From contig NZ_BAAAEU010000004.1 in NCBI RefSeq assembly GCF_039523175.1, forward strand, positions 186,001 to 250,000: a stretch of DNA of 64,000 nucleotides, in the 5' to 3' direction. Of the stretch, positions 44,262 through 52,630 are shown one piece after another. Source of the DNA: Dokdonella_A soli. Lineage in GTDB: Bacteria > Pseudomonadota > Gammaproteobacteria > Xanthomonadales > Rhodanobacteraceae. The position numbers and the translations under genes are program-made. Within the stretch, counting starts at the first letter, position 1; each line of letters begins with the position of its first letter. The notes beneath the pieces are model-generated. The model worked only from the letters and a program-made list of their open reading frames with translations. It ran no database searches and was not told where the DNA came from.

Positions 44262-45074
44262 ATGCTGAGCACAGTACCCAAATCCTCGTCGAGCGTACCC
44301 GTGGAAGCCGCGCGTGATGAAGGCATCGCGCTGTCTGTGCGGGATCTTTCGCTCTGGTACGGCGCGCGCCAGGTCCTGGATCGCATCGATCTTGACGTTC
44401 CGGCGCGGTGCATCACCGCGGTGGTCGGCCCGAGCGGCTGCGGCAAGTCGAGCCTGCTGCGCTGCCTCAACCGCCTCAACGACGAGATCGCCGACAGCCG
44501 CGTGGAAGGCCGGGTGTTGATCGGCGATACCGACGCGTACGCGAAGGACGCGATGGTGCACGACCTGCGCCGGCGCGTCGGCATGGTGTTCCAGCGGCCC
44601 AATCCGTTTCCGCTGTCGGTGCATGACAACGTGGCGTATGGACTGCGCCTGCTCGGCATCAAGCGTCGTCGAGAGCTGGATGAGCGCATCGAAGCCGCGC
44701 TGAAAGCGGCGGTGTTGTGGGATGAGGTCGCACCGCGGCTCGACGACAGCGCGTTCAGCCTGTCGCTTGGCCAGCAGCAGCGCCTGGTGATCGCGCGTGC
44801 GCTCGCGGTCGAACCGGAGATCCTGATGCTGGACGAACCGGCTTCGGCGCTCGATCCGGTGTCGACGCTGCGCTTCGAGGAACTGCTGCATGAACTCGCA
44901 CAGCGCCATACGCTGCTGCTGGTCACGCACAACATGCAGCAGGCCGCGCGCGTCTCGGATTTCACCGCGTTCCTGCATGAAGGCCGACTGGTCGAGTTCG
45001 GTGATACCGACGCGCTGTTCACCAATCCGCGCGAGCGGCAGACCGAGGATTTCATCACGGGCCGCTACGGGTAA
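44262..45074 (+). CDS. pstB: Phosphate ABC transporter ATP-binding protein PstB
   Basis: The 270-residue ATPase has Walker A GPSGCGKSSLLRCLNRLND, Q-loop VFQRPNPFP, and Walker B ILMLDEPASALDP. The signature reads LSLGQQQRLVIARAL; the PstB consensus is LSGGQQQR, so Leu replaces the first Gly. The H-loop His is in VTHNMQQA. The first 20 residues are non-conserved. It is 13 bases downstream of PstA. Confidence 0.93.
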   Translation: MLSTVPKSSSSVPVEAARDEGIALSVRDLSLWYGARQVLDRIDLDVPARCITAVVGPSGCGKSSLLRCLNRLNDEIADSRVEGRVLIGDTDAYAKDAMVHDLRRRVGMVFQRPNPFPLSVHDNVAYGLRLLGIKRRRELDERIEAALKAAVLWDEVAPRLDDSAFSLSLGQQQRLVIARALAVEPEILMLDEPASALDPVSTLRFEELLHELAQRHTLLLVTHNMQQAARVSDFTAFLHEGRLVEFGDTDALFTNPRERQTEDFITGRYG

Positions 45075-45183
45075 GGTGCCGCGCTTGCGCGATGCGATGA
45101 AGCGCATCGCGCGCGGCGACGAACGCCGCACCATCCGCCGCGCAGCGGCGCTAGTATTACGGCTCGACAGATCGGCAAGACCC

Positions 45184-45891
45184 ATGGACCGCCTTCATCT
45201 CTCTCAGCACATTTCCCGTCAGTTCAACAGCGAGATCGAGGATGTGCGCCGGCAGGTGCTCGCGATGGGGGGGCTCGTCGAGGAGCAGATCGCGGCGGCC
45301 CTGCACGTGCTGGTCGGCCGCGATGCGGCGGCTGCGACCGCGATCCGTGAGCGCGAGCGGCTCATCAACGCGGCAGAGCTCGCGATCGACGAGCAGTGCG
45401 CGTTCATTCTCGCGCGGCGCCAGCCGGCGGCATCAGACCTGCGTCTCGTGCTCGCAGTGATGAAGATGCTGGCCGACCTCGAGCGCATCGGTGACGAAGC
45501 CAAGCGCATCGCGCGCATGGCCGAGCATCTGGTCGGCGAGGAGGGCGGAGCGGATGTCACCGCGTCGCTGGCCGAACTGGGCAGCCTCGCACGCGGCATG
45601 CTGCGCGGTGCGCTCGATGCATTCGCGCGCCTGGACGAGCAGCTTGCGCTCGAGGTCATGCGTCGCGATCGCCATCTCGATGAAACCTACCGCGGGCTGT
45701 TCAAGGTGCTGGTCGCGCGCATGCAGGAATTGCCCGAGCAGATACCGACCGAGCTTGACCGTCTCTGGTGTGCGCGCTCGCTCGAACGAATCGGTGACCG
45801 CTGCAAGAACCTCTGCGAGTTCGTTCTGTATCTGGTGCGCGGCAAGGACGTGCGGCATTCCGGTCTGGCCAAATCCGACTCGGCGAGTTGA
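45184..45891 (+). CDS. phoU: Phosphate-specific transport regulator PhoU
   Basis: The 235-residue helical protein has the two PhoU repeats. The first shows LGRD...IRERERLINAAELAIDEQC, with ERIGDEAKRIARMAEHL as the metal-binding loop; the second shows ARSLERIGDRCKNLCEFVLYLVRG. The Glu-x-x-Asp motifs (ERIGDE and ERIGDR) bind metals. PhoU links PstB to PhoR and represses the Pho regulon. It follows PstB after 109 bases that contain no gene. Confidence 0.92.
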   Translation: MDRLHLSQHISRQFNSEIEDVRRQVLAMGGLVEEQIAAALHVLVGRDAAAATAIRERERLINAAELAIDEQCAFILARRQPAASDLRLVLAVMKMLADLERIGDEAKRIARMAEHLVGEEGGADVTASLAELGSLARGMLRGALDAFARLDEQLALEVMRRDRHLDETYRGLFKVLVARMQELPEQIPTELDRLWCARSLERIGDRCKNLCEFVLYLVRGKDVRHSGLAKSDSAS

Positions 45892-45932
45892 CCCTTGCGT
45901 TCGGCGCGATCCGCCGCCATCCCCTATTGGCA

Positions 45933-46412
45933 ATGATCGCAACACCTGAAATCAGCCTCGCCGTGCGCGCCGATGCACCCCGGATCGCGGCGATGTCGCG
46001 CGACCTCGTCGAACAGGGCCTCGGCTGGCGCTGGACGCCATCGCGCATTCTTCGCGTCATGCGCGATCGCGCCACCAATGTGGCCGTCGCGCGCGAAGGA
46101 GAGGGCATCTCCGGTTTTGGCATCATGCAGTACAAGGACGACGAGGCGCACCTGCTGCTGCTCGCGGTTGATCCTATGCGTCGTCGCAAGGGCATCGGCA
46201 GCGCTTTGATGGCATGGCTGGAGACGACCGCGCTGACTGCCGGTACCGGTTGCATCTATCTCGAGGCGAGGGCGCGCAACGCTGAAGCGCGTGCGTTCTA
46301 TGGCCGGCTTGGCTACATCGAGATCCTGACGGTGCGCGGGCTCTACTCGAACAGCGAGGACGGGATACGGATCGCGAAGGACCTGTGGTCGAAGCCGCCC
46401 TCAGGCGGCTGA
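45933..46412 (+). CDS. GNAT family N-acetyltransferase (RimI-like)
   Basis: The 159-residue acetyltransferase has motif A, LLLLAVDPMRRRKGIGSALMAWLE, with the Q/RxxGxG/A acetyl-CoA signature, and motif B, CIYLEARARNAEARAFYGRLGYIEI. The pattern and Tyr position fit RimI-type protein N-terminal acetyltransferases, but the substrate is not proven. The start is at ATG; a TTG 15 codons upstream overlaps the phoU stop and is less likely. Confidence 0.85.
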   Translation: MIATPEISLAVRADAPRIAAMSRDLVEQGLGWRWTPSRILRVMRDRATNVAVAREGEGISGFGIMQYKDDEAHLLLLAVDPMRRRKGIGSALMAWLETTALTAGTGCIYLEARARNAEARAFYGRLGYIEILTVRGLYSNSEDGIRIAKDLWSKPPSGG

Positions 46413-46545
46413 GATCGAAAGCGGTCATCCGACCGCTTGAGGGGCATGGATGCCGACTGGGCAGCGCTGCATGGACGGAAACTTGTAAAGACCTCAGCCG
46501 CCCTCAGACCGCCGAGATCGAAGCGCCCGTCCGACCACCGCTGAT
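46394..46545. repeat. Cluster of short hairpins and an imperfect direct repeat between GNAT and fadJ-like genes
   Basis: Perfect stems are GCCGCC-CTCA-GGCGGC (46394-46409) and AAGCGGTC-ATCC-GACCGCTT (46419-46438). A second, diverged copy of the same order (CCTCAGACCGCC, GAGATCGAAGCG, TCCGACC) begins at 46503. The genes converge here, so a bidirectional terminator or a decayed extragenic repeat is likely. The gap is 177 bases and holds no gene. Confidence 0.55.
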
Positions 46546-46589
46546 GGGCGGGCGGAACTCCGCGGATGGATGCCCGATGCTTGTGGCGG

Positions 46590-48641
46590 CTACGTGTTTC
46601 TCAGCGCCGCCGAGGCCCATCCCGGTCTCGCCTTGAACCGCTCGCCGTATTTCTGCGCAAGCGCATCGAGCTTCGCCTTTAGTGCATCGACGCCCGAATC
46701 GCGGACATGCTGGATCGGACCGCCGCGGAACGGCGCGAAGCCGGTGCCGAAGATCACGCCGGCGTCGAGCAGGTCGGCATCGTCGACGATCTTGTCGTTG
46801 AGGCAGGCGACCGCTTCATTGAGCAGCGGCAGGATGAGCCGATCTTCGAGGTCATCCGGTGCGACGTAATGCGGGTCGACCTCGGGCTTCTTCGGCTTGC
46901 CGTTTTCCCACTTGTAGAAACCCTCGTCGTCCTTCTTGCCGCGCTTGCCGCTGTTCACGAGCTCGCTGAGGCCGGGCGGGATGTCGAGGCCGAGGAACGG
47001 GCCGAGTTCGGCGCCGACCGACGCGGCGACATCGAGCCCGACCGTGTCGATCAGCTCGATCGGCCCCATCGGCATGCCGAACTTCTTTGCAGTCTTGTCG
47101 ATGACCGGGCCGGGAATGCCCTCGCTGTACGCACGCGCGGCTTCCAGCATGTACGGCATCAGGATGCGGTTGACCAGGAAGCCCGGCGTGCCGGCAACCG
47201 GCACCGGCAGCTTGTCGATCGCCTTGCAGAATGCGAGCGCGCGCTTTTCGGTGGCTGCATCGAGTTCATCGTGGCGCACGATCTCGATCAGCGGCATCAG
47301 CGCGACCGGGTTGAAATAGTGCAGGCCGAGGAACCGCGCCGGCTTGTGCACCGCGGTGCGCAGCTCGTTGAGCGGAATGCTGGAAGTATTCGTCGCGAGC
47401 AGCGCGTCGGGTTTCAACGATGGCTCGGTCTTGCGATACAGGTCCTGCTTCGCCGCCAGGTTCTCGAAGATGGCCTCGATCGCGAGATCGGCGCTGGCGA
47501 TGCCGCTGCCTTCGACATCGGCCCTGAGACGGGCCAGTGCGGGATCGATGCGGTCGGGTGTCTTCAGGCGCTTGGTGAACAGCTCCTTCGCGCGGTCCAG
47601 TGCGGGCTGCACGTATTTCATCTCGCGATCCTGCAAGGTCACGTCGAAGCCGCGCAGCGCACACCAGGCCGCGATGTCACCGCCCATCACGCCGGCGCCG
47701 ACCACGTGCACGTGCCTGATGCCGTGCTCGGCACCGCCGCCGAGCGACTTCAGGCGCTCCTGCAGGAAGAACACGCGGATCAGGTTGTGCGCGGTTGGCG
47801 TGGCCGCGAGCTTGGCGACCGCACGCGCCTCGAGCTTCAGGCGCTGACCGATGTTCGATCCACCGCGCCGCCAGGTCTCGATCAGCGCGAACGGCGCCGG
47901 GTAGTGCTCCTTGCGGGCTTTGGCTGCAGTCTGCTTGACCAGGATCGGAGCGAGGATTTGCCGCGCCGGCCAGATGTTCGTCGCCCAGGCGGTCGCGCGC
48001 TGCGTGAATGCGCGTGATCGCGGATGCCTGATCAGCTCCTTCGCGGCGTCGACCAGCAGTTCCGGCGAGGTCAGCGCATCGACCAGGCCGATTGCCTTCG
48101 CGTTCGCGGCCGACGCGTTGCGGCCGGTCAGCATCATTTCCAGCGCGGCCGGCGCGCCGATCAGCCGCGGCAGGCGCGCGCTGCCGCCCCAGCCCGGGAA
48201 GATGCCGAGCTTGATTTCGGGCAGCGCGATCCGCGTCGACGGATCACGTGAGGCGACACGGTAGCGGCAGGCCAGCGCCATCTCGGTGCCGCCGCCCATG
48301 CAGTAGCCATGGATCGCCGCGACGGTCGGGCAGGGCAGCCGGCTCAGCTTCTGGAATACGCGTTGGCCGTTCTCCAGCGCATCGAGCACCGTTCCAGTCT
48401 TCTCGAAGCTCTCGAATTCCTTGAGATCCGCACCCGCGACAAAGCCCACGGTCTTGCCGGAGCGGATCACGATACCCTTCGGTGGCTCGAACGAGAGTCG
48501 CTCGACGATCTCGGACAGCTCGTCGAGCACGGCGCGGCTGAGCGCGTTCACCGGGCTGCCGGCGCGATCGAGGGTGAGCACAACGATGCCGTCCTCGTCA
48601 CGGGCGCTCTGCCAGTGCTGGAAACGCAGGCCTTCGAACAT
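46590..48641 (-). CDS. Bifunctional 3-hydroxyacyl-CoA dehydrogenase/enoyl-CoA hydratase (FadJ-like)
   Basis: The 683-residue product has both beta-oxidation domains. The hydratase half shows GFVAGADLKEF, then GGTEMALACRYRVA and LPEIKLGIFPGWGG (both catalytic Glu residues present). The dehydrogenase half shows VVGAGVMGGDIAAWCALRG (NAD loop), TSSIPL, and GLHYFNPVALMPLIEIV (catalytic His). A TTG start seven codons earlier is possible, but the ATG has GGAG seven bases upstream. No fadA-type thiolase is next to it. Confidence 0.92.
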   Translation of the reverse strand: MFEGLRFQHWQSARDEDGIVVLTLDRAGSPVNALSRAVLDELSEIVERLSFEPPKGIVIRSGKTVGFVAGADLKEFESFEKTGTVLDALENGQRVFQKLSRLPCPTVAAIHGYCMGGGTEMALACRYRVASRDPSTRIALPEIKLGIFPGWGGSARLPRLIGAPAALEMMLTGRNASAANAKAIGLVDALTSPELLVDAAKELIRHPRSRAFTQRATAWATNIWPARQILAPILVKQTAAKARKEHYPAPFALIETWRRGGSNIGQRLKLEARAVAKLAATPTAHNLIRVFFLQERLKSLGGGAEHGIRHVHVVGAGVMGGDIAAWCALRGFDVTLQDREMKYVQPALDRAKELFTKRLKTPDRIDPALARLRADVEGSGIASADLAIEAIFENLAAKQDLYRKTEPSLKPDALLATNTSSIPLNELRTAVHKPARFLGLHYFNPVALMPLIEIVRHDELDAATEKRALAFCKAIDKLPVPVAGTPGFLVNRILMPYMLEAARAYSEGIPGPVIDKTAKKFGMPMGPIELIDTVGLDVAASVGAELGPFLGLDIPPGLSELVNSGKRGKKDDEGFYKWENGKPKKPEVDPHYVAPDDLEDRLILPLLNEAVACLNDKIVDDADLLDAGVIFGTGFAPFRGGPIQHVRDSGVDALKAKLDALAQKYGERFKARPGWASAALRNT

Positions 48642-48672
48642 GAGCGGCTCCGGGAAGCTCAACAGGGATGGC

Positions 48673-48678
48673 TATAAT
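48673..48678 (+). promoter_or_regulatory. Consensus -10 TATAAT ahead of the c-di-GMP gene pair
   Basis: TGGCTATAATCCC contains a perfect -10 hexamer 45 bases before the GTG start of the small gene. The -35 region is weak, so the extended context may matter. The divergent fadJ-like gene starts 32 bases to the left, so any regulator here could affect both. Confidence 0.5.
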
Positions 48679-48722
48679 CCCGGCAAGCCGTACGCCGGGT
48701 CAACGAGGCAGGGGAGACGCGT

Positions 48723-49211
48723 GTGGTCGAGAAAACAGCCGAGTTGCCGGTCACGCAGAAGCTGCTCGACCGCATCGTGCAGTCGCCGCAGCACCTGATC
48801 GTGCTGGAAACCGCCAATGTCGCGGAAACGCTCGCACAGATGCGCACGCTGGCGATGCGCGGCGGCACGTCCGTCTACGTCTGGAGCCCGGATACCGGCA
48901 TCGCCTCGTTGCGCGAGAGTGGACTGAACGTGCCAGGCTCCAAGCGGATCGCCGACGCGTTGCGTTATGTGCTGCAGAGCATGCATTTCGGCATTTATCT
49001 GTTCGTCGACTTCGCGGCGTACCTGCGACCGGTCGACACCCTGCTGTTGCGACGCATTTCGCGCATGCAGGCGATCAACGAGCGCAAACTCGTATTCGTC
49101 GGCAGCCAGTTGGAACTGCCCGAGGAACTGGAAGGAATGTTCGAGCGCCTGACGGTCGAAACCGAGCATCAACACCACCTGCGCTTGCGCGACGGTCGCT
49201 GGGTGCAATGA
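48723..49211 (+). CDS. Conserved protein of unknown function, possible Ycf46-type AAA N-terminal module
   Basis: A 162-residue protein starting at GTG with GGGGAGA upstream. It resembles the N-terminal module of Ycf46-like AAA ATPases: HLIVLETANVAETLAQMRTLAMRGGTSVYVWSPDTGI has the same LETxxxxxxL...W...G layout, and VFVGSQLELPEELEG echoes the second half. No Walker motifs are visible, so it cannot be an ATPase alone. Its stop overlaps the start of the REC-PAS-GAF-GGDEF-EAL gene (ATGA), which suggests a regulatory partner for that protein. Confidence 0.6.
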   Translation: MVEKTAELPVTQKLLDRIVQSPQHLIVLETANVAETLAQMRTLAMRGGTSVYVWSPDTGIASLRESGLNVPGSKRIADALRYVLQSMHFGIYLFVDFAAYLRPVDTLLLRRISRMQAINERKLVFVGSQLELPEELEGMFERLTVETEHQHHLRLRDGRWVQ

Positions 49212-51808
49212 TGGCGGCGGTCGGCGACCATCGCGGCGCTGCATTGATCGTTGCGGCCGGGCGCGACGATCGCCGCGTGTTGTTCGACGTGCTCGACGCG
49301 CAGGGATTCGACGCGATCTATTCGGCGAAGGATCTTGTGCAGGCACGTGGCTTCCTCGAACAGAACGCATGTGTCGACCTCGTTCTGCTCGAATTCGGCG
49401 ACAACCCGCGGGACACGCTGGCATTCTGCGAAGAGTTGCACGACCTCGATCCCGCCGCGCCGGCGCCGATCATCGGCATTCTCGGTGGCCGCGGTGGTCC
49501 GCTGCGCTGGGACAGCCGGCCGCCGGGCCTGGTCGAGTGGATCGCGAGCCCGGTCAAGGCCGACGACGCGGCGGCGCGTATCAAGGTCACGCTGGCCGCG
49601 CGCAGCACCGGTGTTATACGCAATGCGTCCGCCCCGGCTGCCAGCGAGCGCTACCAGTTCGCGTTCGACGGCAACCTCGATGAACTGGCGATCGTCGATC
49701 CGGAGACCCGACGCATCCTCGACGTGAATACCGTGTTCGTGCAGCGGTCGGGGTATTCACGTGCGCAGATTCTCGCGGGCTCCATCGATGGATTCAGCGC
49801 GACGCTGTCGCCGGATCGTCGCGCCGAGATGATCCAGAAGCTTGGGCGTGAAGGCAGCGTGTCGCTGCGCGGCCGCAAATCGCGTGCGGACGGCTCCTCG
49901 TATCCGGTCGATGTGCACGTGCGCGTGGCGGTGCAGGACGGTCGCGTCGTGCACTTCTACCAGTTCCGGGAACTCAGTGAACTCAGCCGTTACCAACTGG
50001 CGCTCGCCGCGCTCGGCCAGCTGACCCGGACGGAATCGCGCGAGGAGGGGTTGGATATCGCGTTGCGCGCGATGATCGACTGGCTGGCGCTCGATTTCGC
50101 CGCGGTCGTCGAGGCGCCGCCCGAGAGCGCCGGCGAATTCCATGCGTTGGCGGTCTACCATCGCTTTGGCCCTGTCGAGGGGGGCTCCGATCCGCTGCTC
50201 GGACCAAGTCTCAAGCACGTGCTCGCCGGCCGGGAACTTGTGCAGACCACGAACGCGTGGCGCACGGCGAACGATGATGCGTTCGTGCGCGAACGGCGTT
50301 TCGAGTGCTGGATCGGCCTGCCGTTGACCGGCGAGCGCAACGCCTGCCTCGGCGCGCTGCTGCTCGCCCGGCGCGAGCCGCTGGCCGGCGACGGCGCCGC
50401 ACTCGACGCGTTGCGCGTGTTCACGCATGCGCTGGCGCTTGAACTCGAACTGCGGCGTACCCGCGACCAGGGCCGCGCGATCGGCTTGCAGGATCCGTTG
50501 ACCGGCTTGCCGAACCGCCTGCTGTTCAACGACCGCTTGAACTCGGCGATCCAGGAAGCACACCGCACCAGCGAGATGTTCGCGGTCGTGTTCGTCGACC
50601 TCGACCGCTTCAAGAACATCAACGACTCGCTCGGCCATGCAGTCGGCGACCAGGTGCTGTCGGCCGTGGCCAAACGCTTGCGCGGCAGCGTGCGCGCATC
50701 GGATACCGTCGCCCGTTATGCCGGCGACGAGTTCACGCTGATCCTGCGCCATATCGTGCAGCGCGAAGATGTCGCGCGCATCGCCGAAAAGATCGTGCGC
50801 GCGATGGAGGTGCCACTGCAGCTAGCTGGCGGCCTCGAACTCAGCATGACCGCGTCGCTCGGCCTCAGCTTCTATCCGGACGACGCGACCGACGCGGAAC
50901 GCCTGCTCAAGCACGCCGACGTTGCGATGTATTCGGCCAAGGGCATGGGTCGTAACAACTTCCAGGCCTACGTCGCGGTACCCGAGGAATCGCACCAGCA
51001 GCGGCTCGCCTTGGAAGCGAAGCTGCGCCAGGCCGAAAAGAACGGCGAGCTGCGCGTGTTCTACCAACCGCAGATCGACGGCCAGACCGAGGACATCGTC
51101 GGCATGGAGGCGCTGATCCGCTGGGAACATCCCGAGCTCGGCATGATCAGCCCGGGCTTCTTCATTCCGCTCGCCGAGGAATCCGGCCTGATCATCTCGA
51201 TCGGCGAATGGATCCTGCGCGCGGCCTGCCACGATGCGCGGCGCTGGCAACTGCGCTACGGCCTGCCACTGCGCATCGGCGTGAATCTCTCGCCGCTGCA
51301 GCTGCGCCAGCCGAGCCTCGTGCAGGTGGTTGCGGCCGTGGTCAGGGAGACCGGCATCGATCCGCATCTGCTCGATCTCGAGGTGACCGAGAGCATCAGC
51401 GTGAAATCGATCCCGAACCTGCTGGAAACACTGCACGCGCTGCGCGATCTCGGCTGCAGCATCTCGATCGACGATTTCGGTACCGGGCAGTCGTCGCTCG
51501 ACTACATCAAGCGATTCCCGGCGGACCACATCAAGATCGACCAGGCCTTCGTGCGCAACATCGGCGTCGATCCGGACGATGAGGCGATCGTGCAGGCGAC
51601 CATCTCGATGGCGCATAACCTGAACCGAAAGGTCGTCGCGGAGGGAGTAGAGATCGAGCAGCATCTCGACTTCCTGCGCGCGCAGGGCTGCGAAGTGCTG
51701 CAGGGATTCCTGTTCTGTCGACCGCTGCCGGCGGCAAGTTTCGACAACCTGCTGCAGGAGCGTGCACGACTGCTCGGCAGTGCGCCGGCGCCATCGGCCA
51801 GTGCTTGA
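49208..51808 (+). CDS. REC-like-PAS-GAF-GGDEF-EAL cyclic-di-GMP signalling protein
   Basis: The 866-residue protein has: a receiver-like domain (1-130) with Glu62 in LLEFGDN where the phospho-acceptor Asp should be; a PAS domain (about 150-265, LDVNTVFVQRSGYSRAQIL); a GAF-like domain (about 270-420); a GGDEF domain with ARYAGDEF (Ala505 for the first Gly) and DLDRFKNIND; and an EAL domain with Glu634 in MEALIRWEH, EVTES, DDFGTGQSSL, IKIDQAF and AEGVE intact. A phosphodiesterase is therefore predicted; the cyclase may be weak or serve as a GTP sensor. FimX of Xanthomonas has a similar but EAL-degenerate layout. Confidence 0.9.
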   Translation: MMAAVGDHRGAALIVAAGRDDRRVLFDVLDAQGFDAIYSAKDLVQARGFLEQNACVDLVLLEFGDNPRDTLAFCEELHDLDPAAPAPIIGILGGRGGPLRWDSRPPGLVEWIASPVKADDAAARIKVTLAARSTGVIRNASAPAASERYQFAFDGNLDELAIVDPETRRILDVNTVFVQRSGYSRAQILAGSIDGFSATLSPDRRAEMIQKLGREGSVSLRGRKSRADGSSYPVDVHVRVAVQDGRVVHFYQFRELSELSRYQLALAALGQLTRTESREEGLDIALRAMIDWLALDFAAVVEAPPESAGEFHALAVYHRFGPVEGGSDPLLGPSLKHVLAGRELVQTTNAWRTANDDAFVRERRFECWIGLPLTGERNACLGALLLARREPLAGDGAALDALRVFTHALALELELRRTRDQGRAIGLQDPLTGLPNRLLFNDRLNSAIQEAHRTSEMFAVVFVDLDRFKNINDSLGHAVGDQVLSAVAKRLRGSVRASDTVARYAGDEFTLILRHIVQREDVARIAEKIVRAMEVPLQLAGGLELSMTASLGLSFYPDDATDAERLLKHADVAMYSAKGMGRNNFQAYVAVPEESHQQRLALEAKLRQAEKNGELRVFYQPQIDGQTEDIVGMEALIRWEHPELGMISPGFFIPLAEESGLIISIGEWILRAACHDARRWQLRYGLPLRIGVNLSPLQLRQPSLVQVVAAVVRETGIDPHLLDLEVTESISVKSIPNLLETLHALRDLGCSISIDDFGTGQSSLDYIKRFPADHIKIDQAFVRNIGVDPDDEAIVQATISMAHNLNRKVVAEGVEIEQHLDFLRAQGCEVLQGFLFCRPLPAASFDNLLQERARLLGSAPAPSASA

Positions 51809-51971
51809 GCCCCGGCAGCGCTGACCCAATCTGGAATATCCCTGCGGCGCTGAAGATCGAGCCACGGGGGCGCGGATGCGCCCATGCACCAGTACGCTGC
51901 GGACGCAACTGCGCGACGATGCGCCGGATCGGCCTCGTCGGAGGCGTGCTTTGGCGTGGCTGCGGTTTCGT

Positions 51972-51998
51972 GAAACTATTTGCGCCATGCATGGTCAA
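51972..51998 (+). promoter_or_regulatory. Candidate sigmaE promoter upstream of rpoE
   Basis: GAAACT and GTCAA are separated by 16 bases, 45 bases before the rpoE start. Compared with the stronger copy upstream of mucD (GGAACTT-N16-TCAAA), the -35 is a poorer match. This would allow autoregulation, as in other Gammaproteobacteria. The 234-base gap to the upstream gene contains no gene. Confidence 0.4.
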
Positions 51999-52042
51999 GG
52001 CTGTATGCCTGACCGTGTCGGCAAACAGGGAGAACGGCCCGG

Positions 52043-52624
52043 ATGGGCGAAAGCGACTTGGATCAGGCGCTGGTTGAGCGTGTCCAGAACGGCGACAAAC
52101 GCGCGTTCGACCTCTTGGTCAGGAAATACCAGCACAAGCTGGTCAGTGTCATTTCCCGCTACATCAACGACTGGAGCGAGTGCCAGGACGTTGCGCAGGA
52201 AGCGTTCGTGCGCGCGTATCGCGCGATTGGCTCGTTCCGCGGCGATGCGCAGTTCTATACCTGGATCTACAAGATCGCGATCAATACCGCGAAGAACCAT
52301 CTGGTGTCGCAGGGCCGACGTCCGCCGACCGAGGACATCGCGGTCGAGGATGCGGTCCAGTTCGACGGCGCCACGCGCCTGCATGAATCAGCGACGCCCG
52401 AGCGCGAACTCATGCGCCAGGAAATTGAACGAACCGTGTTCGCCACGGTCGAAGCCTTGCCCGAAGAGCTCAGGACCGCGATCACGCTGCGTGAAGTGGA
52501 CGGGCTCAGCTATGAAGAGATTGCGGAAACGATGAACTGCCCGATCGGCACGGTCAGGTCTCGCATCTTCCGCGCCCGCGAGGCGATCGACGAGCAGTTG
52601 CGCCCGCTGTTGTCGGAGAAATAG
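52043..52624 (+). CDS. rpoE: RNA polymerase sigma-E factor (RpoE/AlgU)
   Basis: The 193-residue ECF sigma factor has region 2 (DLLVRKYQHKLVSVISRYI...DVAQEAFVRAYRAIGSFRG...WIYKIAINTAKNHL) and region 4 (EALPEELRTAITLREVDGLSYEEIAETMNCPIGTVRSRIFRARE). These are the AlgU/RpoE class signatures. It directs envelope-stress genes and is held by RseA, encoded next. The gap to rseA is six bases. Confidence 0.95.
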   Translation: MGESDLDQALVERVQNGDKRAFDLLVRKYQHKLVSVISRYINDWSECQDVAQEAFVRAYRAIGSFRGDAQFYTWIYKIAINTAKNHLVSQGRRPPTEDIAVEDAVQFDGATRLHESATPERELMRQEIERTVFATVEALPEELRTAITLREVDGLSYEEIAETMNCPIGTVRSRIFRAREAIDEQLRPLLSEK

Positions 52625-52630
52625 GACGTC

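Noticed and set aside
41885..45058. A 1057-residue minus-strand frame across the pst operon
   Set aside because: Its sequence is low-complexity Arg/Ser/Ala and it overlays four clear genes on the opposite strand.
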